DNA of 39,184 bases from Flavobacteriaceae bacterium (GCA_025363675.1 JANYDJ010000036.1:1-39184), one strand, 5' to 3'. Shown: positions 31,735 through 38,699, numbered from the stretch's first letter. Program-made: numbers and translations. Notes: a model not told the origin generated them from the sequence alone.

Positions 31735-32982
31735 TTAGTTTATTTCTAAAATAACAACTCCAAAATTATTGCCATGTTTATCAATATATTCACGACAATT
31801 TTTTGAGTACTCATTTTTTAAGCAACTATTACAGTCAGGACAATAAAACTGCTGTATAAAATACCCCTTTTTGTTATAAAAATATAAATCAGAAGAATAT
31901 GTTATTTCAGGAAATGACCTATTAGAATAATATAGTGTATCACCCAAATCAAGCAGCGATGTTGTATTTACTATAACATCTAATTTTTGAGGAATCCATC
32001 CTCTGTCTTTTTTCTCCCACAAGTCAATGCGACGAGTATTCGAATTGTCTCCAGGGTGCTTATAAGAAATCAGTAAATTCTCATTTCCAATAAAATATAT
32101 TTTCTCTATCCTGCTTATTTTAGCGTCGAGTTCATGAAGATTCTCAATGGTATTTTTTAGGTTAAAGTTATTGTAAATAGAATTTATAATAGAATCTTCA
32201 GCCCTAATCCACATATTACTTTCGCGGTTAATTGTATAAATAGAATCAAAATTAAAACTATAAAATGTAATAGAGTAATTCAATGAGTTTGCAATAGCAA
32301 AATACTGATTAGTAACATCGAACCACTTGTGGGTTAAATGACTATATTCGATTCCATTTAAGTGTAGTTTTAAATGTTTAACAATCTTGTTTTTCTTAAT
32401 ATTATACTTTGAAACAACAACTCGTTCACTGTCAGAAATATCCGTATAGTTATAAATTTGGAATAAAAGAAATTCTTCTTCTGATATTTGTACTATACTT
32501 TCATACGCATAAGGTTTTACAAAAAAACTTGCAAATTCATAATTTAAATACTTCGCTCTTTTAAAAATTAATACATGGTCATAAAAATTCAAGAGAACTG
32601 TTTTTTCATCTTCTGAAAAGGTAAATGATTTTAACCCATACTGAATAAAGAAATCTAACCCAATAATACCTTTAAAGTTACAAGTTACCTTGGAAGTTTT
32701 TCTAGTATTGGTAGTAAATTTATAAATAGTAAGCGTTGAGTCATTAGTACTCAATAACTTCTTTAAGTTTTTATATTCGTAGTTTGTAAAATAAAGATTT
32801 TCTTTACATCCAAAATGTAGTGGACTTCTAGAGTCACTATATTTGTTTTTAATACCTATATCAATGTTGTTTTCATATTTAAATAGCTGCTGTCCAAAAC
32901 CTTTATTTAATAATGCTAAAAAGATAAAGAAAAGTTTTGGACAGCAGCTATTTTTGAATATATATTTTTTAAAGTAATCCAA
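31735..32982 (-). CDS. Exported protein, probable beta-propeller (paralog 1)
   Basis: This 415-residue protein starts with TTG at 32982, inside the end of the upstream gene (14-base overlap). Its N-terminus is unusual: a long n-region with NSCCPK precedes the signal-peptide core LFFIFLALLNKGFGQ. The segments NSCCPK and FGQQLF are encoded by the two arms of a perfect 20-bp inverted repeat. The mature part resembles the next gene closely (IEYSHLTHKWFDV, IENLHELDAKISRIEKI, YYSNRSFPEITYSSDLY). The C-terminal cysteine cluster is FYCPDCNSCLKNEYSKNC. The fold is inferred to be a propeller and the function is unknown. Confidence 0.68.
   Translation of the reverse strand: MDYFKKYIFKNSCCPKLFFIFLALLNKGFGQQLFKYENNIDIGIKNKYSDSRSPLHFGCKENLYFTNYEYKNLKKLLSTNDSTLTIYKFTTNTRKTSKVTCNFKGIIGLDFFIQYGLKSFTFSEDEKTVLLNFYDHVLIFKRAKYLNYEFASFFVKPYAYESIVQISEEEFLLFQIYNYTDISDSERVVVSKYNIKKNKIVKHLKLHLNGIEYSHLTHKWFDVTNQYFAIANSLNYSITFYSFNFDSIYTINRESNMWIRAEDSIINSIYNNFNLKNTIENLHELDAKISRIEKIYFIGNENLLISYKHPGDNSNTRRIDLWEKKDRGWIPQKLDVIVNTTSLLDLGDTLYYSNRSFPEITYSSDLYFYNKKGYFIQQFYCPDCNSCLKNEYSKNCREYIDKHGNNFGVVILEIN
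32881..32953. repeat. Perfect 20-bp inverted repeat in a coding sequence
   Basis: Arms at 32881-32900 and 32934-32953 are exact reverse complements, with a 33-base A+T-rich loop. Neither the base outside nor the base inside the arms pairs, so the match ends abruptly. On the mRNA it would form a very stable stem beginning 30 bases after the TTG start of the 31735-32982 gene. No T tract follows, so it is not a standard terminator. Confidence 0.95.
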
Positions 32983-33379
32983 GTGCAGTCGCTTCTGGTA
33001 TAGTATAAATTCTAATAATTATTTGACCAGGAATATCTGTGGTGCTTATCCTCATGTAAGCGTCAGGAAAAAGAAAGTTATTGTTTGTATTTCCTTGAGC
33101 AATTTGTAAATCTGCAAAGCCCACTAATTCATTAATACGAGGTAAAGCAAGTTCATTTGGTCCTGGGGTCAATTTTGTCCAAACACAAGCCGTTGTTCCA
33201 GGTTCTTCACAATCTAGCACATGTGCACTGCCTCCACCAGAAACAGGTGTATGTTTTTCAGTAATAAGTCTATAACCACTGCTACCACCATTAATGCGGC
33301 AAATGGTCACAGTTGCCAACGAATTAAAGGAAATTGCGATAAAAGCAATCAGTAAATAACGTTTTTTAAAAAGTTTCAT
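32969..33379 (-). CDS. Small exported Cys protein (paralog B)
   Basis: This 136-residue protein has a signal peptide ending around ISFNSLA. The mature part begins TVTICRINGGSSGYRLITEKH and carries SGGGSAHVLDCEEPGTTACVWTKL, with Cys27, Cys57 and Cys65. The tail ends IYTIPEATALGLL. It shares with the gene just upstream the blocks GG(S/T)AHxLxCExPGxTxCxW and the C-terminal EAxxLGLL. It is the second gene of an apparent five-gene unit. I do not recognise the family. The shared motif suggests a secreted or surface-associated domain. Confidence 0.7.
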   Translation of the reverse strand: MKLFKKRYLLIAFIAISFNSLATVTICRINGGSSGYRLITEKHTPVSGGGSAHVLDCEEPGTTACVWTKLTPGPNELALPRINELVGFADLQIAQGNTNNNFLFPDAYMRISTTDIPGQIIIRIYTIPEATALGLL

Positions 33380-33416
33380 AATTTTATAGTTTTAAGGATT
33401 TATTTTACATAAGAAA

Positions 33417-33815
33417 TTAATTTAGTAAACCAAGTTGTTGGGCTTCTAAAACGGTATAAACAGTAAAGGTATAATTGTTAAGTCCTGTAGCAGACCAAAC
33501 AACAAAATTTGCACTGCCGAATAGAGCTTGACCATCAAGTATGTTTTGTGAAATTTTATTAAGTACAAAATTTTCAATTATACTGCACGGTGCCTCTTCT
33601 TCTCCTTTGGGAGGAGAAGTAATCCAAGAACATGGAGTGTTACCAGGTGCTTCGCATACTAATTTGTGTGCCGTACCACCACTTCCATTGGGCTGATGGG
33701 TTTCACATACTCTAAAGTAGCCACCAGGACCTTTATTACTTTTACAAATTTGATAATAGCCAAAAACTGGTGATAGCATTAATGCTAAAAGGGGAACAAG
33801 AATTAATTTTTTCAT
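33417..33815 (-). CDS. Small exported Cys protein (paralog A)
   Basis: This 132-residue protein starts at the ATG at 33815 with the signal peptide MKKLILVPLLALMLSPVFG. An upstream in-frame TTG would put a foreign stretch before this peptide. The mature protein has Cys24, Cys37, Cys54, Cys62 and Cys77 in YYQICKSNKGPGGYFRVCET, SGGTAHKLVCEAPGNTPCSW and APCSI. The tail ends YTVLEAQQLGLLN, like paralog B. An acidic, proline-rich PPKGEEEAPC segment differs from its partner. It is probably the first gene of the unit. No perfect promoter box was found, only a tandem 14-bp repeat upstream. Confidence 0.7.
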   Translation of the reverse strand: MKKLILVPLLALMLSPVFGYYQICKSNKGPGGYFRVCETHQPNGSGGTAHKLVCEAPGNTPCSWITSPPKGEEEAPCSIIENFVLNKISQNILDGQALFGSANFVVWSATGLNNYTFTVYTVLEAQQLGLLN

Positions 33816-33852
33816 AATAATAATTTGTTTAAATTTTGATGATAATAAAAAA

Positions 33853-33880
33853 CAAATGAACATAAACAAATGAACATAAA
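33853..33880. repeat. Tandem 14-bp direct repeat
   Basis: The unit CAAATGAACATAAA occurs twice in tandem (33853-33866 and 33867-33880), 38 bases upstream of the first gene of the small-protein operon. It could mark a regulator site or simply be a short duplication. Confidence 0.8.
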
Positions 33881-33926
33881 ATAAAAATCACAATGTTCTT
33901 AAAATCAACAAAATAAAATCATTAAT

Positions 33927-34298
33927 CTATTTTTTAAAATTATTTTTTAAACGGCAAGTAATATAGTAATAAGCTAAAATACAAATTCCAAACGAAAATA
34001 ATATAGTAGCTATAGGTTTTCCGGTATCTTCAAACTCAAAAAACTCAGAGCACATCCACATAGAGTTGGCCGCTATCCAAAAACAAACAGCCAGGTTATG
34101 ATATAGTTCTGATATATTTTTCTTGCTTAAATATGTTATATATATTCCCAATAATAAAGTAGGAACCATCATAATGATACCACCCAGTTTAAAAGTAGTA
34201 ACCCAGCACAAATCTTTGAATAACCACAAAACTATATGTCCGTTTTCAAACCAGCGGATAGTATATATTGGCGGGGGGGAATTTTCTTCAGACGACAC
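33927..34298 (-). CDS. Small 3-TM membrane protein
   Basis: This 123-residue protein starts with GTG at 34298, 14 bases past the stop of the M28 peptidase gene, so the two are probably cotranscribed. It has hydrophobic helices at about 37-55, 68-82 and 95-113. The N-terminus contains FENGHIVLWLFKDLCWVTTFK, a segment conserved in small Bacteroidota membrane proteins of unknown role (from memory). It ends in a basic CRLKNNFKK. No function can be assigned. Confidence 0.7.
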   Translation of the reverse strand: MSSEENSPPPIYTIRWFENGHIVLWLFKDLCWVTTFKLGGIIMMVPTLLLGIYITYLSKKNISELYHNLAVCFWIAANSMWMCSEFFEFEDTGKPIATILFSFGICILAYYYITCRLKNNFKK

Positions 34299-34312
34299 TG
34301 TAATACTATATC

Positions 34313-35689
34313 TTAAAACCCGTTTTCGCTAAGTAACCATATCAATGAACTAATAGTTGCTGAACCAAGCTCCAATTCTCTTTTATTTACATATTTGAAC
34401 TGGTCAATATCGGTGTGGTGGAAATCGAAATAACGCTGTGGGTCGGGAATAAAACCGATCATAGCTACTCCTTGGTCTTTAAGAGCACTAATATCTGCAC
34501 CGCCGCCACCCACTTGCCATTCGGTTACCCAATAGGGTTTAAATAGCGGAGCCCATTTATATAATAAACTCCACTGATTGCTATCGCAAGTTGCATTGAA
34601 ACCACGTGGGGTAAATCCACCCTCATCGGTTTCAATAGCTGCTATATGTTTTTCTTTATTTTCTTTGGCAAGTTCTGCATATTTTTTACCACCACGCAAT
34701 CCGTTTTCTTCATTCATAAATAATACAACTCTAATAGTACGTTTGGGTTTTAGGTTTAAGTGTTTATATATATTTGCTACTTCCATACTTTGCACACAAC
34801 CAGCACCATCGTCTTGTGCACCATCGCCATTGTCCCAGCTATCGAGGTGCCCACCAACTATTATAATCTCGTGCGGTTTTTCGTAGCCTTTTATTTCTCC
34901 TACTACATTATAACTTAACACATCGGGCAAGGTTTCGCAATGCAATTGAATATGTAGTTTTATATGGGGCGAAGTGCGTAACCACTTACTTAGTTTTTCA
35001 GCATCGTTGGTACTAATAGCAGCACAGGGTATTTTATTATATAAGGTATCGTAACGCATGGAGCCAGTATGTGGATGGTCGCTCAAGCCCACCTCCATAC
35101 TGCGGCATATAGTTCCCACGGCTCCATATTTTGCTGCTGTTGATGGACCCGCCCAACGCTGATCGACGGCTCCACCATAAGCTTCGAAAGTAAAAATTTT
35201 TGCGGGATCCATTGGTCGGTTAAAAAAAACAATTTTACCTTTTATTTTCTCTTCTCCTAGTTTGGCCAAATCAGCTACGCTATCCACCATTATAATTTCT
35301 GCTTTCAGGCCACCTTCAGGTGTTGCCACACTTCCACCTAGTGCTATAATATTTAGTTTCATATATCCTAAATGCGGATGAAAAACAGCAGCACTTTCTT
35401 TTTTACCCCTTACCCAATGAGGAACCATAACAGGCTGCAGCCATACTGAGTCGAAACCTTTTTGTTCCTTCATTAAATGTTCCATCAACTCCACAGCTTT
35501 GTTTGCTTGGGGCGAACCACTTAATCGGCCACCCACTTTGGTACATAATTGTCCCAGGTTTTTATAACATTGTCCTTTGGTAAGGGCGGTATGATATATA
35601 TGTGCAATAGTGGTAGAATCGTGGTTTTGCGAAAAACTTGTTATATAGTTTAACGATAATAAAATAAGGAGGGAGAGGTTTTTTATCAT
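34313..35689 (-). CDS. Exported M28-family metallopeptidase (carboxypeptidase Q-like)
   Basis: This 458-residue zinc peptidase has a signal peptide ending NYITSFSQ. A PA-domain-like insert lies in the first half (LGEEKIKGKIVFFNRPMD), followed by the M28 catalytic core. The metal ligands are GGHLDSWDNGDGAQDDGAG, FMNEENG (catalytic Glu pair), ETDEGG and FDFHHTDID. By family it acts as an exported aminopeptidase or dipeptidase on peptides in the periplasm or outside the cell. The ATG lies only 4 bases from a perfect promoter box, so the transcript may be leaderless. The small GTG-started membrane protein follows in the same unit. Confidence 0.92.
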   Translation of the reverse strand: MIKNLSLLILLSLNYITSFSQNHDSTTIAHIYHTALTKGQCYKNLGQLCTKVGGRLSGSPQANKAVELMEHLMKEQKGFDSVWLQPVMVPHWVRGKKESAAVFHPHLGYMKLNIIALGGSVATPEGGLKAEIIMVDSVADLAKLGEEKIKGKIVFFNRPMDPAKIFTFEAYGGAVDQRWAGPSTAAKYGAVGTICRSMEVGLSDHPHTGSMRYDTLYNKIPCAAISTNDAEKLSKWLRTSPHIKLHIQLHCETLPDVLSYNVVGEIKGYEKPHEIIIVGGHLDSWDNGDGAQDDGAGCVQSMEVANIYKHLNLKPKRTIRVVLFMNEENGLRGGKKYAELAKENKEKHIAAIETDEGGFTPRGFNATCDSNQWSLLYKWAPLFKPYWVTEWQVGGGGADISALKDQGVAMIGFIPDPQRYFDFHHTDIDQFKYVNKRELELGSATISSLIWLLSENGF

Positions 35690-35693
35690 GTTA

Positions 35694-35701
35694 CAAATGT
35701 A
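35694..35701 (-). promoter_or_regulatory. Promoter -7 box for the M28 peptidase gene, near-leaderless
   Basis: On the minus strand this reads TACATTTG, a perfect TAnnTTTG match ending 4 bases from the ATG. Confidence 0.55.
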
Positions 35702-35742
35702 GATATTTAATGATTTAGCGAGTATGGGTTGAAGATTTATTT

Positions 35743-36483
35743 TTAAAAACCAATGCCCAACTGTATTCCTATTTTGTTTCCTGCGTTTGATGCTGTTCCT
35801 TTACCTAAAACAACTTTGCTGTTGGCATCATAAACGGTGTATTCGCTACCTGAATTATTAATAGGAGTATTGGGAACAGATAAAAAGCAATTAACAGAAA
35901 GAACACTAAACGGAAGTTTGATTGTAGCTCCCAGGTGCAGTTCAGCACAAACAAGGTGGGTATTGTATGCTCCAATATTGCTCATATTATATAGTTTCCA
36001 CTCCATAATTTCTTTCTTACCTGGTTGGTCTTGTGCAAGGATAGCTGCACCCCAAGCCCCATAATAATTATAGGCAATACCAGCTCCCGCAGTTATATAT
36101 AATTTTTCATTAGTATATATTTTTCTGTGTATAGCTAGTGGAATAGACACACTGCCCAGAATAGGAATTATAGGAATATGTTCTGCATAATCAGAATTGT
36201 TGGCAACGGACTTTACACCAAGCTTAAAACTATTTATGCTTGCATTTAATCCAACATCTATTATATAACGTTTATTCAAATTATACGAGTATTTTACCCC
36301 GGCCCCATAAAAAAAAGACTGGTTAATAAATATACGTTCGTTGGGATTTGAAGAAGTTACTTTATAAGGCATTGCACCAAATAGAATAGACGCTGTGAAA
36401 GAATGTTTTTCAGATTTTTTTTTCTTTTGTGCAAAAGAAAAGGAGACAGAAAAAATTAAAATAAGGGTAAGAAAGTTTCTCAT
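35743..36483 (-). CDS. Exported protein, probable outer-membrane beta-barrel
   Basis: This 246-residue protein has a signal peptide ending SVSFSFAQ followed by KKKKSEKH. The rest has regularly spaced beta-strands: SFTASILFGAMPYKV, YGAGVKYSYNL, LYITAGAGIAYNYYGAW and a terminal IGIQLGIGF that fits an outer-membrane beta-barrel signal. The porin/OmpW-like class cannot be assigned more closely. It starts 10 bases past the gmhB stop and is cotranscribed with it, which may place it in an envelope-related unit. Confidence 0.75.
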   Translation of the reverse strand: MRNFLTLILIFSVSFSFAQKKKKSEKHSFTASILFGAMPYKVTSSNPNERIFINQSFFYGAGVKYSYNLNKRYIIDVGLNASINSFKLGVKSVANNSDYAEHIPIIPILGSVSIPLAIHRKIYTNEKLYITAGAGIAYNYYGAWGAAILAQDQPGKKEIMEWKLYNMSNIGAYNTHLVCAELHLGATIKLPFSVLSVNCFLSVPNTPINNSGSEYTVYDANSKVVLGKGTASNAGNKIGIQLGIGF

Positions 36484-36493
36484 AAAAAAGGGG

Positions 36494-36988
36494 TTAAAAA
36501 AAATTGGTTTGTATTAGTTCTAGAATATTTAAAGTATTGTTATCTTCAATCAAAGCTCCTTTAATTCCACACACAGCAGCAGCTTCCAAATCGCGGTCAC
36601 GGTCGCCAAACATCATGCTTGCTGTGGGGTTTATATGATAATGTTTGATTGCTTTTTCAATTAACAAACTACCAGGTTTGCGGCAGAGGCATTGGCCAGA
36701 AATATCGGGATGGTGGGGACAATAATATATAGCATCAATTTCTGCACCCTCTTCTTGCAAAAGCAAAATCATTTTTTCATGTATCTGCTCTAGTATTTCT
36801 TCAGTATATAATCCCTTGGCAATACCACCCTGATTGGTAATTACAATAACCAAACAACCATTTTCATTGGCGTATTTAATAGCCCGGGCAATACCAGGGT
36901 TTAATATAAATTGGTCGGGATGTGTAACATAATCGCCCATTTCACGGTTTATGATTCCATCGCGGTCTAAAAACAAAGCCTTTTTCAA
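36494..36988 (-). CDS. gmhB: D-glycero-D-manno-heptose 1,7-bisphosphate phosphatase
   Basis: This 164-residue HAD-superfamily (histidinol-phosphatase-like) enzyme removes the 7-phosphate from heptose bisphosphate in LPS/ADP-heptose synthesis. The catalytic motif is LFLDRDGIIN (Asp8 and Asp10), then VITNQGGIAKG and the late GDRDRDLEAA. The zinc-binding loop YYCPHHPDISGQCLCRKPG (Cys90, His92, Cys100, Cys102) identifies the GmhB branch. The start is TTG. It is divergent from the mannosyltransferase gene, with two facing promoter boxes between them. Confidence 0.9.
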   Translation of the reverse strand: MKKALFLDRDGIINREMGDYVTHPDQFILNPGIARAIKYANENGCLVIVITNQGGIAKGLYTEEILEQIHEKMILLLQEEGAEIDAIYYCPHHPDISGQCLCRKPGSLLIEKAIKHYHINPTASMMFGDRDRDLEAAAVCGIKGALIEDNNTLNILELIQTNFF

Positions 36989-37001
36989 GAGAGGTTGGTG
37001 T

Positions 37002-37009
37002 TATATTTG
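37002..37009 (+). promoter_or_regulatory. Promoter -7 box for the mannosyltransferase gene
   Basis: TATATTTG is a perfect TAnnTTTG match, 17 bases before the first TTG. It lies 4 bases from the gmhB box on the other strand. Confidence 0.6.
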
Positions 37010-37013
37010 CCGC

Positions 37014-37021
37014 CAAAAATA
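37014..37021 (-). promoter_or_regulatory. Promoter -7 box for gmhB
   Basis: On the minus strand this reads TATTTTTG, a perfect TAnnTTTG match, 25 bases before the gmhB TTG start. It is placed so that RNA polymerase bound here would overlap the facing promoter. Confidence 0.6.
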
Positions 37022-37026
37022 CAACA

Positions 37027-37761
37027 TTGTTGGACAAGTTAGTTATTATACCGACCTATAACGAAATAGAAAATGTGGAAACCATGATTCGCAAAGTGTT
37101 TTCTTTGCCCGGCGGTTTTCATATTTTAATAGTGGACGATGGCGGGCCTGATGGCACTGCGGATAAAGTAATCGAACTACAAAAAGAATTTTCCCAGTCG
37201 TTACACCTTATGCAACGCAAGGGCAAGCAAGGACTAGGCACTGCCTACATTGCAGGATTTAAGTGGGCACTACAGAAAGATTATCAATATATATTTGAAA
37301 TGGACTGCGATTTCAGTCACAATCCCGAAGACTTGATACGCCTTCACGAGGCTTGTGTAAATGGAGCAGATATAGCAGTAGGTTCTCGATATAAAACAGG
37401 AATTAATGTGGTTAACTGGCCCATCGGTCGTGTGCTGATGAGTTATTATGCATCAGCCTATGTACGTTGGATTACGGGATTAAAAGTACGCGATACCACA
37501 GCTGGCTTTGTATGCTATACCGCAGAAGTATTAAAAACTATTGAGCTCGATAAAATCAAATTTAAAGGCTATGCTTTCCAGATAGAAATGAAATTTACAG
37601 CATGGAAAATTGGCTTTAATTTGGAAGAGGTTTCTATTATATTTTATGATAGAACACTGGGTCAATCAAAAATGAGTTCAGGTATTTTTAAAGAAGCATT
37701 TTTTGGTGTGCTTGATATGAAAATAAATAGTTGGTTTAGGAAGTTTCCTAAGAAAAAATAA
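37027..37761 (+). CDS. Polyprenol monophosphomannose synthase-like GT2 (Dpm1 family)
   Basis: This 244-residue GT2 enzyme transfers a sugar, typically mannose, from a nucleotide donor to polyprenyl phosphate. It has LVIIPTYNEIENVE, IVDDGGPDGTA (37-45), the metal-binding DxD in FEMDCDFSHNPED (Asp93 and Asp95), and the acceptor region FYDRTLGQSKMS. No C-terminal membrane helix is present, so it is likely soluble or peripheral. The DDGGPDG motif has Gly where most members have Ser. TTG start (37027 or 37030). Two small genes follow closely. It may supply the lipid-linked sugar used by GT-C enzymes such as the GT117 protein (inference). Confidence 0.9.
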   Translation: MLDKLVIIPTYNEIENVETMIRKVFSLPGGFHILIVDDGGPDGTADKVIELQKEFSQSLHLMQRKGKQGLGTAYIAGFKWALQKDYQYIFEMDCDFSHNPEDLIRLHEACVNGADIAVGSRYKTGINVVNWPIGRVLMSYYASAYVRWITGLKVRDTTAGFVCYTAEVLKTIELDKIKFKGYAFQIEMKFTAWKIGFNLEEVSIIFYDRTLGQSKMSSGIFKEAFFGVLDMKINSWFRKFPKKK

Positions 37762-37772
37762 ATAATTTAGTT

Positions 37773-38117
37773 ATGGAATATAAAATATATTATCTTGAAG
37801 ACAAGGGCGTAAATTCATTGATGGTGGCGGGAGATAGAATTCTTATTAGCTCTAAAAAATATTCAGAACCGGAAAAATTTGTAGAAGCGTTTGAATCAAA
37901 AAGCTTATTAGAGACGAAGAAGGAAATTCCATTGAACGGCGTTACCAAAATATCATTTTCAGACAACACCTCATCAATGTATATAGGTTATACCAACGAA
38001 AAGGGCAAGGATACAGCTGTTCTATATGAACTTGAAAATGCAGCGAATGTAGTAGAATTGGCTCAGTATATTTCACAGAGGAAAGATTTCAAGAAAAGCC
38101 TTTTATGGCTGCTTTAG
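37773..38117 (+). CDS. Hypothetical protein, N-terminal part of a possible split gene
   Basis: This 114-residue protein starts MEYKIYYLEDKGVNSLMVAGDRILISSKKY and looks like a small PH-like beta domain, with EIPLNGVTKISFSDNTSSMYIGYTNEKG as strands. It ends abruptly in FKKSLLWLL. The next frame begins at 38105, overlaps by 13 bases, and encodes two membrane helices. The two may form one protein interrupted by a frameshift, since together they resemble ~200-residue membrane proteins of this phylum (recalled). It follows the mannosyltransferase gene by 11 bases. Confidence 0.6.
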   Translation: MEYKIYYLEDKGVNSLMVAGDRILISSKKYSEPEKFVEAFESKSLLETKKEIPLNGVTKISFSDNTSSMYIGYTNEKGKDTAVLYELENAANVVELAQYISQRKDFKKSLLWLL

Positions 38118-38377
38118 CACCTATGGTAGGTGTATTATTTACAGTATTTTTTACTTGGGTACTGTATGGTTGGGCTCAACAAGCTGAAGCGGGAGAGCAA
38201 ATTGAAATAACGGGAAGGAGGAAAGGTATTATTAGAATTCTTGCATCATTTGCAGAGATGTTGGGCACAACAGGAGTTATAATAATAGGAGTTTTGGCAT
38301 TGGCTTATTTTATATACAAAAGCGTCAAAGAATATAAAACCCCAGCCATGGGTACTAATTATATTAAGAAAGTTTAA
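38105..38377 (+). CDS. Small 2-TM protein, C-terminal part of a possible split gene
   Basis: This 90-residue frame has two hydrophobic helices (MAALAPMVGVLFTVFFTWVLYGW and GTTGVIIIGVLALAYFIY) separated by a charged loop, EAGEQIEITGRRKGIIRILASFAEML. It starts at ATG 38105, inside the previous frame. Upstream codons in the same frame read RFQEKPF without a stop, which would continue smoothly from the previous protein if one base were gained or lost. Alternatively it is translated by reinitiation. No good -1 slippery heptamer is present, so programmed shifting is not clearly supported. Confidence 0.55.
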   Translation: MAALAPMVGVLFTVFFTWVLYGWAQQAEAGEQIEITGRRKGIIRILASFAEMLGTTGVIIIGVLALAYFIYKSVKEYKTPAMGTNYIKKV

Positions 38378-38405
38378 ACACTTGTATAATTCTTTGTTGT
38401 ATAAT

Positions 38406-38699
38406 TTACTTTGGTAATTTCTTCGGGTTTTGAGAAGTATGAAATAGGGACCAAATAACTACAACTTTTTTTGTCTGATCAACTTCAAATACTATCACAA
38501 ATGGAAATGTTTTTACGGGTAGGAAGCGGTAGTCTTTATATCTTACTTGGAAGAAAGGATTGATCCTTATTATCTCTATACAGCCAGAAATTTCATTAAA
38601 AAACTTTTTGCCCAATCCCGGTTCAAGTTCATCATAATAAGAAACAGCAGCATTTATTTCAGAATAAACAGGCTGTTCTATGATAACCTTATATTTCAC
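38406..38699 (-). CDS. ParE/RelE-family toxin
   Basis: This 97-residue protein fits the ParE/RelE type II toxin family. It begins KYKVIIEQPVYSEINAAVSYYDEL, continues EPGLGKKFFNEISGCIEIIRINPFFQVRYKDYRFLPVKTFPFVIVFEV, and ends VVVIWSLFHTSQNP. Toxins of this family act on gyrase or as mRNA interferases, and which applies is not clear from sequence. The start is GTG, overlapping the antitoxin stop by 4 bases (GTGA), the usual antitoxin-first coupling. The gene pair stands near an IS fragment, a common accessory setting. Confidence 0.85.
   Translation of the reverse strand: MKYKVIIEQPVYSEINAAVSYYDELEPGLGKKFFNEISGCIEIIRINPFFQVRYKDYRFLPVKTFPFVIVFEVDQTKKVVVIWSLFHTSQNPKKLPK

Noticed and set aside
32881-32953. 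Treating the 20-bp inverted repeat as a terminator
   Set aside because: There is no T tract on the gene's strand, and the repeat lies inside the coding sequence with the frame open through it.
30002-33815. Calling the operon a NVEALA locus
   Set aside because: The layout is similar, but neither small protein carries the NVEALA sequence, so the name was not applied.
33816-33869. Longer start for small Cys protein A
   Set aside because: It adds a stretch before an already complete signal peptide and begins with TTG. It was rejected in favour of 33815.
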